Part shown: positions 17,327-26,070 of the stretch, one piece after another
Numbering within the stretch: the stretch's first letter is position 1
How the letters are laid out: the number at the start of each line of letters is the position of its first letter
Source: CBDDFQ01 sp965227035
GTDB lineage: Bacteria; Pseudomonadota; Gammaproteobacteria; Burkholderiales; Burkholderiaceae_C
Direction of reading: 5' to 3'
Assembly: GCA_965227035.1 (NCBI GenBank)
Contig: OZ245724.1
Location: 744,001 to 808,000, forward strand
Length of the DNA stretch: 64,000 nucleotides
Position numbers and translations under genes: made by a program
The notes under the pieces: generated by a model
The model's input: only the letters and a program-made list of their open reading frames with translations
Databases searched by the model: none
What the model was told of the DNA's origin: nothing

Positions 17327-18204
17327 CAGGGGTTGGAGCGGGAGGTCATGCGCCAGTTGGCGCGCGTTTCACTGGCTTGCTCGATGGCATCTTCGAGCGC
17401 TTCCGCATTGCCGCTGCTGATCATCAGCTCTAGCGACTGCAATGCGCGCTGGAAGATTCGCGATTGATTCAGCAACTCTTCCTTGTTCGCGATCATCACG
17501 TCGCGCCACAAATGAGGATCGCCAGCGGCAATGCGTGTGAAATCGCGAAAACCGGGACCGGCGAGCGACAGAAAATCCTGGCCCATCGGCTGCGAGGTGA
17601 TCGCATTCATCAGCGCGAACGCAATCAAATGCGGCAGGTGGCTCACTGCGGCGAAAGCGGCGTCGTGTGCTTCGGGTGACATGCGAACCACGTTGCAGCC
17701 CAGAGCGGTCCACAAGGCATCGGCCTTTTCGAGATGCGAGGTCAGCGTGCGTTCGATAGGCGTGAGGATGACCTGTTTGCCGGTGTAGAGGTCGGCATCG
17801 GCGTGTTCGACACCGGACACTTCGCGTCCGGTGATCGGGTGGGCCGGAACGAATCCGCCGACCTGATCGCGCAGAACTCGACGCGATGCGTCGACCACGT
17901 CGCGCTTGGTGGAGCCGACGTCCATGATCAACATCTGCGGGGTGATCAAATGGCGAATCGCCTTGAGCGTGGCTTCGGTTGCCGAAACCGGCACCGCGAG
18001 CAGCACGATGTCTGCGCCCGACACGGCGAGCAACGCAGATGGCGCTTCGACGTCGATCACGCCCATGTGACGCGCACGTTCGGTGGTGGAGGGGCTCTTG
18101 CTGTAGCCGACCACGCGTTTGACCAATCCGGCGCGCTTCATGGCGAGCGCGAACGAGCCGCCCATGAGGCCGCAGCCGATCAGTCCGAGTTGTTCAAACT
18201 TCAT
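17326..18204 (-). CDS. tyrA: Prephenate dehydrogenase
   Basis: The 292-residue enzyme converts prephenate to 4-hydroxyphenylpyruvate for tyrosine. The N-terminus has the NAD(P)-binding GCGLMGGSFALAMKRAG at about residues 10-26; HPITGREVSGVEHA near residue 120 matches the substrate-binding region. AAGGAA sits at normal distance from the ATG. It is between pheA and aroA-cmk; hisC, usually found between pheA and tyrA in related genomes, is absent. No ACT domain is visible. Confidence 0.94.
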   Translation of the reverse strand: MKFEQLGLIGCGLMGGSFALAMKRAGLVKRVVGYSKSPSTTERARHMGVIDVEAPSALLAVSGADIVLLAVPVSATEATLKAIRHLITPQMLIMDVGSTKRDVVDASRRVLRDQVGGFVPAHPITGREVSGVEHADADLYTGKQVILTPIERTLTSHLEKADALWTALGCNVVRMSPEAHDAAFAAVSHLPHLIAFALMNAITSQPMGQDFLSLAGPGFRDFTRIAAGDPHLWRDVMIANKEELLNQSRIFQRALQSLELMISSGNAEALEDAIEQASETRANWRMTSRSNP

Positions 18205-18229
18205 CGACGTTCCTTATGCGATCGTGCAA

Positions 18230-19339
18230 TCACGCGCTCACCGGGTAGGTCCCGAGCATTTTGTAGAAGGCGCAAAGCTCGCGCAATTCGCCCAGAGCCT
18301 TGGCGACGTTGGGCTGCGAAGGATGTCCATCGAGATCGATGTAGAAGTAGTAGTCCCACTGACCGGTGCGCGCCGGGCGCGACTCGAATCGGGTCATGGA
18401 CACGCCGTTTTCTTTCAGCGGCACCAGCAGGTCGTGAACCGCGCCAGGACGATTCGTCACCGACACGATCAGGCTGATGCAATCCTTGCCGCTGGGAGGA
18501 GGCGTGGTTAGCGTTTGCGGCAGGCAGATCACGGCAAAACGGGTGCGGTTGTACGCGTCGTCCTGAATCGCGTGCGCGACGATATGCAAACCGAACTGCG
18601 ATGCCGCGCGCTCGCTGGATATGCCGGCCCAGGTCGGGTTTGCAGCCGCGAGGCGAGCACCTTCGGCATTGCTCGACACGGCGCGACGCTCGGCATTCGG
18701 CAGATGCTGCGTAAGCCAGTTCTGGCACTGCGCAAGCGCTTGCGGATGGGCAAGCACCACCTCGATATTCGCCAGCGAATTCTCCTGACGCAGCAGGTTG
18801 TGCCGAATCTGAAGACTCACCTCGCCGATGACGTTGACCGGCGAATGCAGGAACAGATCGAGCGATCGGGTGACCACGCCTTCCGTGGAATTTTCCATGC
18901 CGACGACGCCGAATTGCGCGGTGCCGGCAGCGGTTGCATGGAAGACCTCGTCGAAGCTTGAGCAGTAAACCAGCTCGGCAGCACTTCCGAAAAATTCGAT
19001 CGCCGCCTGCTCGGTGAAAGTGCCTTCCGGGCCCAAAACAGCCACCCGCTGCGGCGCCTCGAGCGCCAGACAAGCCGACGTGATTTCGCGCCAGACGGCG
19101 GCCACATGCTGATCTTTCAGCGGCCCTTTGTTGGCCATCTGCATTTTCTCAATCACTTGCGCGACGCGGTCTGGGCGAAAGAAAGGCGTGCCTTCCTTGC
19201 GCTTGATCTCACCGACTTTTTCGGCCACGTGCGCCCGATCGTTGAGCAACTGAAGAATCTGACGATCCAGCGAGTCGATCTGATTGCGCAGATCGCCTAG
19301 GCTACCGGTCGGATCGATGGAGTTGGGAGAAGCTGACAT
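18230..19339 (-). CDS. pheA: Chorismate mutase / prephenate dehydratase (P-protein)
   Basis: The 369-residue bifunctional enzyme leads to phenylalanine. Domains in order: AroQ chorismate mutase (about 10-100, with LRNQIDSLDRQILQLLNDRA), prephenate dehydratase (about 105-280, with the catalytic-region YNRTRFAVI near 262) and a C-terminal ACT domain with the ESRP motif for feedback by Phe. No leader peptide or attenuator was found between serC and pheA (21 bp). Confidence 0.95.
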   Translation of the reverse strand: MSASPNSIDPTGSLGDLRNQIDSLDRQILQLLNDRAHVAEKVGEIKRKEGTPFFRPDRVAQVIEKMQMANKGPLKDQHVAAVWREITSACLALEAPQRVAVLGPEGTFTEQAAIEFFGSAAELVYCSSFDEVFHATAAGTAQFGVVGMENSTEGVVTRSLDLFLHSPVNVIGEVSLQIRHNLLRQENSLANIEVVLAHPQALAQCQNWLTQHLPNAERRAVSSNAEGARLAAANPTWAGISSERAASQFGLHIVAHAIQDDAYNRTRFAVICLPQTLTTPPPSGKDCISLIVSVTNRPGAVHDLLVPLKENGVSMTRFESRPARTGQWDYYFYIDLDGHPSQPNVAKALGELRELCAFYKMLGTYPVSA

Positions 19340-19360
19340 TGTTCTTATCTGACTATGCGA

Positions 19361-20467
19361 TTAAGCGTGCAGGCGTTCGAACTCGCGCATGTAGGCAACC
19401 AGTGCCTGCACGCCCTCGATCGGCATTGCGTTGTAAATGCTGGCGCGCATTCCGCCGACAGACTTGTGGCCTTTGAGTTGCAGCAGATGTGCCGCCTTCG
19501 CGCCGAGCAGGAACGCGTCGTTGCGAGATTCGTCGCGAAGGAAGAAGGGCACGTTCATGCGCGAGCGCGCGTCACGCTGCACCTTGTTCTCGTACAACTG
19601 CGATCCATCGATGAAGTCGTACAGCAGTTTGGCTTTCGCGTCGTTGCGGGCACTCATTGCGGCAATGCCGGTGAGCGAGCCTTCGGTTTGCTGCTTGAGC
19701 CACTGGAAGGTGAGGCCCGCAATGTAGATCGCGTAGGTGGGCGGCGTGTTGTACATCGACTGGTTTGCTGCCACCAGCTTGTAGTCGAACGCGCTCGGAC
19801 AAACTGCCAGCGCGTGTCCGATGAGGTCTTCACGAATGAACACCATCGTGAGACCTGCGGGGCCGATGTTCTTTTGCGCACCCGCGTAGGCCACGCTCAC
19901 ACGCGACCAGTCTATCGAACGGGATGCGATGTGCGAGGAGCAGTCGACAACCAGAGGTACATCGCTGCCCAGCGCCTGCAGATCGGGCCACTCAGGAAAC
20001 TCGACGCCGTTGATCGTCTCGTTGGTGCAGACGTGAACATACGATGTGCCCGCAGTCAGCTTCCATGTCGACGGCGCTGCCAGTTGAGTGTGGCCGTTGT
20101 CCGCGTTGCTCGACACAATCTGCACGTCGCAATACTTGCGCGCTTCCTTCTGCGACTTGTCGCTCCAGCTTCCGGTCACGACATAGTCGGCCTTCGCGCC
20201 TTTGGACAGATTCATCGGAACGATCGCGTTTTCGGCAAGACCGCCGCCCTGCATGAACAGGATCTTGAAGTTCGAAGGCACAGCCAGCAACTCGCGAATA
20301 TCGGCTTCTGCGTTCTCGTAGATCGAGATGAATTCGCGCCCGCGATGGCTCATCTCCATCACGCTCATTCCGCTTCCGTGCCAGTCGAGCATCTCGCCGG
20401 CCGCAACCTTCAGCACGTCTTCTGGAATGGCTGCGGGCCCCGCAGAGAAGTTGTAGGGTCGATTCAT
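19361..20467 (-). CDS. serC: Phosphoserine aminotransferase
   Basis: The 368-residue PLP enzyme converts 3-phosphohydroxypyruvate to phosphoserine and also acts in PLP synthesis. The N-terminal YNFSAGPAAIPEDVL is family-typical and the PLP lysine lies in YAGAQKNIGPAG near residue 200. The gene is 62 bp downstream of gyrA on the same strand. That gap is filled by 10-bp tandem repeats and no good Shine-Dalgarno is seen before the ATG. Confidence 0.95.
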   Translation of the reverse strand: MNRPYNFSAGPAAIPEDVLKVAAGEMLDWHGSGMSVMEMSHRGREFISIYENAEADIRELLAVPSNFKILFMQGGGLAENAIVPMNLSKGAKADYVVTGSWSDKSQKEARKYCDVQIVSSNADNGHTQLAAPSTWKLTAGTSYVHVCTNETINGVEFPEWPDLQALGSDVPLVVDCSSHIASRSIDWSRVSVAYAGAQKNIGPAGLTMVFIREDLIGHALAVCPSAFDYKLVAANQSMYNTPPTYAIYIAGLTFQWLKQQTEGSLTGIAAMSARNDAKAKLLYDFIDGSQLYENKVQRDARSRMNVPFFLRDESRNDAFLLGAKAAHLLQLKGHKSVGGMRASIYNAMPIEGVQALVAYMREFERLHA

Positions 20468-20480
20468 CTAGGCGCTTATT

Positions 20481-20535
20481 CAGGTTTGACCAGGTTTGAC
20501 CAGGTTTGATCAGGTTTGATCAGGTTTGATCAGGT
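20481..20535. repeat. 10-bp tandem repeat, five and a half copies, gyrA-serC gap
   Basis: The plus strand reads CAGGTTTGAC twice, then CAGGTTTGAT three times, then CAGGT, from 20481 to 20535. The unit is 10 bp, about one helical turn. The array takes up most of the gyrA-serC intergenic space and runs into the last bases of gyrA, including its TGA. Later junctions create TGATCA palindromes. The array ends 13 bp upstream of the serC start, so copy-number change would alter spacing but not the GyrA frame before the stop. Confidence 0.95.
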
Positions 20536-23232
20536 GGGTTCGTTGCCGGTGTCGGTGTCGGTATCGGTATCGGTATCGGTATCGGTGTCAGGCGTCGCGT
20601 CGGGAGCAGCTTCGCCGCCTTCGTCGGACGTTTCGCCCGACACCACGATTGCGTCGTTTTCGACGATCCGTTGCAAGCCGCTCAGCTTCGATCCGTCGTC
20701 AAGCCCGATCAGCGTCACGCCTTGCGTGGCGCGTCCGAGTTCGCGGATTTCGCTTACGCGAGTCCGCACCAGAACGCCCTTGTCGGTGATCAACATGATC
20801 TCGTCGTCCGGATGTACGAGCGTCGCTGCAACGACCTTGCCATTTCGCTCGGACTGCTGGATCGCGATCATTCCCTTCGTGCCACGTCCATGACGTGTGT
20901 ACTCGGTAATGTTGGTGCGCTTGCCGTAGCCGTTTTGTGTGGCGGTCAGAACGCTTTGCTGCTCGTCCTCGGCGACCAGCATCGCAATCACGTGCTGGCC
21001 TTCTTCTAGGTTCATGCCGCGAACGCCGCGCGCCGTGCGACCCATGGGGCGAACATCGTTTTCGTCGAAGCGAACCGCTTTGCCGTTGTCCGAGAACATC
21101 ATGACGTCGTGCTTGCCGTCGGTGAGAGCGGCGCCGACGAGGTAGTCGCCTTCGTCCAGATCGACCGCAATGATGCCGGCCTTGCGCGGGTTGCTGAACT
21201 CGTCGAGCGACGTCTTCTTGACCGTGCCCATTGAGGTGGCCATGAACACATAGTGATCGGCGGGAAAGCTGCGGAACTCACCGGTCAACGCCAGTGCCAC
21301 GTTGATCTTCTCGCCTTCGGCAAGTGGAAACATGTTGACGATAGGGCGACCGCGCGAACCACGCGATCCGGATGGCACTTCCCAGACCTTGATCCAGTAC
21401 AGACGTCCGCGATTCGAGAAGCACAGGATGTAGTCGTGGGTGTTGGCAATGAACAGCTGATCGATCCAGTCGTCTTCCTTCGTGGCGGTGGCCTGTTTGC
21501 CACGACCGCCGCGCTTTTGCGCGCGATATTCGGAAAGCGGCTGGCTCTTGATGTACCCGCTATGCGAGAGCGTCACCACCATGTCGGTAGGCGTAATCAA
21601 ATCTTCGGTAGCCAGGTCCTGCGCGTTGCGCTCGATCTCGCTTCGACGAGCGCCGAGTTTGGTTTGACCGAATTCCTGCTTGATGTGGGTCAGTTCATCG
21701 CTGATCAGCGTCGAGACACGTTCCGGCTTGGCCAGAATGTCCAACAGATCCTCGATTTCCGCCATCACGTCTTTGTACTCGGCAACGATCTTGTCCTGCT
21801 CGAGCCCGGTCAGGCGCTGCAGACGCATCTGCAGAATTTCCTGGGCCTGGGTTTCGCTGAGACGGTACAGGCCGTCTTGCGACAGGCCGAACTCGCGCTC
21901 GAGTCCTTCCGGGCGGTAGTCGTCGGCATTCACGATGCCGCCATCGGTGCGAACGCGCGTGAGCATTTCGCGAACCAGCTTGCTGTCCCAAGAACGGGTC
22001 ATCAATTCGGCTTTGGCCACCGGCGGAGTGGGTGCCGCACGAATGATTGCGATGAATTCGTCGATGTTCGCGAGAGCCACCGCAAGGCCTTCGAGCACAT
22101 GACCGCGATCGCGAGCCTTCTTCAAGGTGAACACGGTACGACGCGTCACCACTTCGCGGCGATGCTGCAGGAAGACCTGGATCAGGTCCTTCAGGTTGCA
22201 CAGCCGTGGCTGACCGTCGATCAACGCCACCATGTTGATGCCGAAGGTGTCCTGCAGCTGGGTCTGCTTATATAAGTTGTTCAGCACGACTTCCGGAACT
22301 TCGCCGCGCTTGAGCTCGATCACCAGACGCATGCCGGACTTGTCGCTCTCGTCCTGAATGTGGCTGATGCCCTCGATCTTCTTCTCGTGAACCAGCTCGG
22401 CCATGCGTTCCTGCAGGGTCTTCTTGTTCACCTGATAAGGCAGTTCGTCCACGATGATCGCCTGGCGCTGGCCACGATCGATATCTTCGAAATGGCATTT
22501 CGCCCGCATCACGACCTTGCCGCGACCCGTTCTGTAGCCATCCTTCACACCGTTAATGCCGTAGATGATTCCGGCGGTGGGGAAGTCAGGAGCGGGAATG
22601 ATTTCCATCAGTTCATCGATGGATGCAGCTGGGTTGCGCAGCAGATGCAAACACGCATCGACCACTTCGTTCAGGTTGTGGGGGGGAATGTTGGTAGCCA
22701 TGCCCACGGCAATACCCGACGATCCGTTGACCAGCAGGTTGGGGAGCTTGCTGGGAAGAACCAGCGGCTCCTGCTCGCTGCCGTCGTAGTTAGGTCCGAA
22801 ATCGACCGTTTCCTTGTCGATGTCGCCCAACATTTCGTGGGCAATCTTCGCAAGGCGGATTTCGGTGTATCGCATCGCCGCCGCGTTATCGCCGTCGACA
22901 GAGCCGAAGTTGCCCTGGCCGTCTACCAGCATGTGGCGCAGAGAGAAGTCCTGCGCCATGCGGACGATGGTGTCGTAGACCGCGCTATCGCCGTGAGGAT
23001 GGTATTTACCGATCACGTCGCCGACGATACGAGCCGACTTCTTATAAGCACGGTTCCAGTCGTTGTTCAATTCGTGCATCGCAAAGAGCACTCGCCGGTG
23101 AACCGGCTTGAGCCCATCGCGCGCATCGGGGAGGGCTCGACCCACGATCACGCTCATTGCGTAATCGAGGTAGCTGCGGCGCATTTCCTCTTCGAGGCTG
23201 ATGGGCAAGGTTTCTTTTGCGAACTGGGTCAT
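20530..23232 (-). CDS. gyrA: DNA gyrase subunit A
   Basis: The 900-residue GyrA carries the ATP-dependent supercoiling active site. Catalytic Tyr122 is in MRYTEIRLA and the QRDR reads HPHGDSAVYD with Ser83 and Asp87, the quinolone-sensitive residues by E. coli numbering. The C-terminal pinwheel blades end in an acidic tail. That tail finishes with seven Thr-Asp pairs encoded by a 6-bp repeat (20548-20589), a likely variable-length feature. It heads the serC-pheA-tyrA-aroA block. Confidence 0.97.
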   Translation of the reverse strand: MTQFAKETLPISLEEEMRRSYLDYAMSVIVGRALPDARDGLKPVHRRVLFAMHELNNDWNRAYKKSARIVGDVIGKYHPHGDSAVYDTIVRMAQDFSLRHMLVDGQGNFGSVDGDNAAAMRYTEIRLAKIAHEMLGDIDKETVDFGPNYDGSEQEPLVLPSKLPNLLVNGSSGIAVGMATNIPPHNLNEVVDACLHLLRNPAASIDELMEIIPAPDFPTAGIIYGINGVKDGYRTGRGKVVMRAKCHFEDIDRGQRQAIIVDELPYQVNKKTLQERMAELVHEKKIEGISHIQDESDKSGMRLVIELKRGEVPEVVLNNLYKQTQLQDTFGINMVALIDGQPRLCNLKDLIQVFLQHRREVVTRRTVFTLKKARDRGHVLEGLAVALANIDEFIAIIRAAPTPPVAKAELMTRSWDSKLVREMLTRVRTDGGIVNADDYRPEGLEREFGLSQDGLYRLSETQAQEILQMRLQRLTGLEQDKIVAEYKDVMAEIEDLLDILAKPERVSTLISDELTHIKQEFGQTKLGARRSEIERNAQDLATEDLITPTDMVVTLSHSGYIKSQPLSEYRAQKRGGRGKQATATKEDDWIDQLFIANTHDYILCFSNRGRLYWIKVWEVPSGSRGSRGRPIVNMFPLAEGEKINVALALTGEFRSFPADHYVFMATSMGTVKKTSLDEFSNPRKAGIIAVDLDEGDYLVGAALTDGKHDVMMFSDNGKAVRFDENDVRPMGRTARGVRGMNLEEGQHVIAMLVAEDEQQSVLTATQNGYGKRTNITEYTRHGRGTKGMIAIQQSERNGKVVAATLVHPDDEIMLITDKGVLVRTRVSEIRELGRATQGVTLIGLDDGSKLSGLQRIVENDAIVVSGETSDEGGEAAPDATPDTDTDTDTDTDTDTGNEPT
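20548..20589. repeat. 6-bp microsatellite in the gyrA 3' end, seven copies
   Basis: The plus strand has GGTGTC twice, GGTATC four times and GGTGTC once. On the coding strand these are GAC/GAT ACC codons giving (Asp-Thr)7 just before the GyrA C-terminus. The unit is a multiple of three, so slippage would lengthen or shorten the tail without a frameshift. Confidence 0.95.
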
Positions 23233-23463
23233 GAGGTGGAACGTTTAGGTGACCGGTGTAAAACGTCGATTTTAGGGCTTTGGCGATGTAGTGCGACAGC
23301 AACAAATAAGCGCCATGCGCTTTTGTCCTACGCTTCCAGCAGATGTTTGCCATTGATGCCCTTACACCCTATGGCACAATCCACTCAACGATTTTGGTGA
23401 TGGTCACTGAAAGCGTCTCGAACTCACGCAGCGTGGCTGCGGCTTTTTCCCAAGAGGAGAACC

Positions 23464-24111
23464 ATGAAGAAATTGAATAAAGTAGCGATGTTGTTTGCTG
23501 CTGCTGCGCTTACAACCGCTGCAGGTGCACAAACTGTTGACAACTGGCGTAATGCCGGCAACGAGTTGGTCTGGAAGAACTCCACCGGCCTGTGCTGGCG
23601 CGATGCCAACTGGACGCCTGCTACCGCAGCGGTCGGTTGCGATGGCGCGTTGGTCCCGGCAGTTGCAGCTCCTGCTGCTCCCATGGCACCTCCTCCCGCA
23701 GTAATGCCCGCACCCCCAGCTCCTCCGGCAGCCGTGGTTGCGCCTGTCGCAGCGTCCAAGGTGACCTACGCAGCTGACGCATTCTTCGACTTCGACAAGT
23801 CTGTGCTCAAGCCCGAAGGCAAGGCAAAGCTTGACGACCTCGCAATGAAGGTCAAGGACATCAATCTGGAAGTCATCATCGCCGTGGGTCACACCGACTC
23901 CATCGGTACCGATGCGTACAACCAGAAGCTGTCGGTTCGCCGTTCGGAAGCTGTCAAGGCTTACCTGGTGACCAAGGGCATCGAAAAGAATCGCATCTAC
24001 ACCGAAGGCAAGGGCGAGAAGCAACCTGTTGCTGACAACAAGACCGCCGAAGGCCGCGCGAAGAACCGTCGCGTGGAAATCGAAGTGGTCGGTACCCGCG
24101 CTACCAAGTAA
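23464..24111 (+). CDS. ompA: OmpA family outer-membrane/peptidoglycan-binding protein
   Basis: The 215-residue precursor has a signal peptide ending near AGAQT, a Cys-containing WRNAGNELVWKNSTGLCWRD block, an Ala/Pro-rich hinge (about 60-95) and a C-terminal OmpA domain. That domain holds FFDFDKSVLKPEGKAKL and the peptidoglycan-binding NQKLSVRRSEAVKAYLV plus GEKQPVADN. Short OmpA proteins without a full barrel are typical in Burkholderiales. A strong AAGAGGAG site precedes the ATG and a terminator follows. High expression is likely. Confidence 0.93.
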   Translation: MKKLNKVAMLFAAAALTTAAGAQTVDNWRNAGNELVWKNSTGLCWRDANWTPATAAVGCDGALVPAVAAPAAPMAPPPAVMPAPPAPPAAVVAPVAASKVTYAADAFFDFDKSVLKPEGKAKLDDLAMKVKDINLEVIIAVGHTDSIGTDAYNQKLSVRRSEAVKAYLVTKGIEKNRIYTEGKGEKQPVADNKTAEGRAKNRRVEIEVVGTRATK

Positions 24112-24119
24112 TTGGTCGT

Positions 24120-24137
24120 GTAGCTCTCCGGAGCTAC
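24120..24137. repeat. Perfect inverted repeat after ompA
   Basis: GTAGCTC-TCCG-GAGCTAC starts 9 bp after the ompA stop. It has 7-bp arms and no following T-run, so it is not a terminator by itself. It lies just upstream of the clear terminator and may protect the mRNA 3' end. Confidence 0.6.
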
Positions 24138-24150
24138 TCGCTAGTTATTA

Positions 24151-24182
24151 AAAAGCCTCGAGGCGTAAGCCTCGGGGCTTTT
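24151..24182 (+). terminator. Rho-independent terminator of ompA
   Basis: A 14-bp stem (AAAAGCCTCGAGGC against GCCTCGGGGCTTTT, one G-U pair) with a GTAA loop, ending in T residues, 40 bp after the ompA stop and 37 bp before ubiG. Confidence 0.9.
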
Positions 24183-24219
24183 CTATTTCCGAATCGATCA
24201 TTTCAGCGAGAATAGTTCG

Positions 24220-24939
24220 ATGAATGAAAACGCAACTACGGTGAACGCCGACCCGGCTGAATTGGCGAAGTTTTCCGAGCTGGCGAGTCGCTGGTGGGAC
24301 AAGGACAGCGAGTTCAAGCCGCTCCATGAAATCAACCCCCTCCGACTGGAGTGGATCGAAGGTTTCGTTCCGCTTTCAGGCAAACGTGTAGTGGATGTGG
24401 GCTGCGGTGGCGGCATTCTGGCCGACGCCATGGCGCGCAAGGGTGCGGATGTTTTGGGCATCGACTTGGCGTCTCGCCCGCTGAAAGTAGCGGAACTCCA
24501 TGCGCTGGAGGCTAACACCCCCAATATCAATTACCGCGAGGTCGCTGTCGAGGCGCTGGCCGAGGAGCAGCCAGCTTCGTTCGATGTCGTTACCTGTATG
24601 GAAATGCTGGAGCATGTTCCTTCGCCACTCTCGGTGGTCAAAGCCTGCGCAAAGCTGGTCAAACCCGGCGGTCATGTCTTCTTCTCGACGATCAATCGCA
24701 ACGCCAAGGCGTTTGTGTTCGCTATCGTCGGCGCGGAGTACGTGCTGAATTTGCTACCCAAAGGCACGCACGAGTTCGCCAAATTCATCAAACCCAGCGA
24801 GCTGGCCGGTTTCTGTCGCGAAGCCGAACTGACAGTCGGTAAGTCGCGTGGCCTCGAATACAACCCGATCACCCAACGCTATTGGCTCAGCGCCGATACC
24901 AGCGTCAATTACATGATTTCGACTCGCCGTGGCGACTGA
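24220..24939 (+). CDS. ubiG: Ubiquinone biosynthesis O-methyltransferase UbiG
   Basis: The 239-residue SAM-dependent methyltransferase carries out both O-methylations of ubiquinone synthesis. The SAM motif VVDVGCGGGILADAMA is near residue 58 and the family mark RWWDKDSEFKPLHEINPLR near 24-42. The length is normal. It overlaps gph by 11 bases, the usual ubiG-gph pair. Confidence 0.95.
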   Translation: MNENATTVNADPAELAKFSELASRWWDKDSEFKPLHEINPLRLEWIEGFVPLSGKRVVDVGCGGGILADAMARKGADVLGIDLASRPLKVAELHALEANTPNINYREVAVEALAEEQPASFDVVTCMEMLEHVPSPLSVVKACAKLVKPGGHVFFSTINRNAKAFVFAIVGAEYVLNLLPKGTHEFAKFIKPSELAGFCREAELTVGKSRGLEYNPITQRYWLSADTSVNYMISTRRGD

Positions 24940-25630
24940 TCGACACCTCTCGAAAGTTCTCGAATTGTTCTCAAACCTTCAAGCCGTGCTGTTCGATCTG
25001 GACGGCACGCTGATAGACAGCGCACCCGACCTGGGCGCTGCGGCCGACAAAATGCGTACCGATCGCGGGTTACCGGCGTTCCCGCTGGATGACTATCGCG
25101 CAATGGCTGGCGCGGGCGCTCGCGGAATGTTGCGTGTGGCTTTCGGCATGTCTACCGACGACCCGAAATTCGGCGAGATGCGGGAAGAGTTCTTCAAAAA
25201 CTACGAGGCGCGTCTCACCGAGTTGACCGTCGTTTTCCCCGGGGTGACTGAAATGTTGGCTGGGATCGAGGCGATGGGTATTCCATGGGGCGTGGTGACG
25301 AACAAATCGGAAAGGTTCGCTCTTCCGCTGTCCAAACAGATGCCGCTATTCGAAAGATGCGCAGTTTTGATCGGCGGCGATACCACGCCGCATTCGAAGC
25401 CGCACCCCGCGCCCCTGCTGGAGGCAGCACGAAGACTCGGTGTGCCAGCCGAGAGCTGCATCTATGTAGGCGATGACGAGCGTGACATCCTGGCGGGTGC
25501 CGCTGCGAACATGCGGACTGTCGCCGCCGACTACGGCTACCTCGGTGACCGCAGCGACACAAGCCAGTGGAACGCGGACGCCCAAATTAAATCCCCGCTC
25601 GAACTCTTGCAACTGCTCTCGGCAGCCTAA
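24929..25630 (+). CDS. gph: Phosphoglycolate phosphatase (HAD hydrolase)
   Basis: The 233-residue HAD-superfamily phosphatase has the nucleophile motif LFDLDGTLIDSAPDL near residue 20, TNK in motif II and the YVGDDERDILAGAAA motif near 172. It removes phosphoglycolate formed in DNA repair and by oxygenation reactions. The start is a GTG at 24929 inside the ubiG end. Without a strong ribosome site, a start a few codons later is possible. Confidence 0.88.
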   Translation: MATDRHLSKVLELFSNLQAVLFDLDGTLIDSAPDLGAAADKMRTDRGLPAFPLDDYRAMAGAGARGMLRVAFGMSTDDPKFGEMREEFFKNYEARLTELTVVFPGVTEMLAGIEAMGIPWGVVTNKSERFALPLSKQMPLFERCAVLIGGDTTPHSKPHPAPLLEAARRLGVPAESCIYVGDDERDILAGAAANMRTVAADYGYLGDRSDTSQWNADAQIKSPLELLQLLSAA

Positions 25631-25643
25631 AATACAGATCACT

Positions 25644-26032
25644 GGGGCTGCACTGGTTTCGACGTGGGTGCGGATTCGTAGTGGTGCATGTCGAGCTTGA
25701 ATTGCGCTCGTAAATCTGAATTCAACAAACTAACTGCAAACCAAGATAGTTTTGCACTCGCTGCTTAATTGCTAGCGGGCCTTGCAACAGTCGGCCTATA
25801 GGCTGGGCAAAGGGAATTTCGGGTTAAACCGATATTTCTTAGCTGCAAGGTAACTTCATAGGCTGGCTTCGTACCGGGTACCTTGGTGCGGGGCAAGATT
25901 CAAGGGTGCTGGCTGTCTGGATAGCGTGCGGCTGCGCGATCCAGATGGTGAGACTTAAATTAGACCGCTAAACATGTAGATCTGTGCGATGAAGTCTTGC
26001 GGACGCGGGTTCGAATCCCGCCAGCTCCACCA
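25644..26032 (+). ncRNA. ssrA: Transfer-messenger RNA (tmRNA)
   Basis: A one-piece tmRNA of 389 nt. The 5' end GGGGCTGCACTGGTTTCGAC and the 3' end GTTCGAATCCCGCCAGCTCC-ACCA pair as a tRNA-like acceptor stem and T arm. The reading frame resumes at GCA 25736 and stops at TAA 25766, giving the tag ANQDSFALAA, whose last residues ALAA are the protease signal. It rescues stalled ribosomes with SmpB. A strong terminator follows within 10 bp. Confidence 0.96.
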
Positions 26033-26038
26033 TCATTC

Positions 26039-26070
26039 AAGCCCCAACTGTTTTCAGTTGGGGCTTTTTT
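26039..26070. terminator. Terminator after ssrA, probably bidirectional
   Basis: AAGCCCCAACTG-TTTT-CAGTTGGGGCTT followed by T residues. It has a 12-bp perfect stem, A-rich on one side and T-rich on the other, so it can serve ssrA and the convergent fic gene. The last fic codons lie within the downstream arm. Confidence 0.93.
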
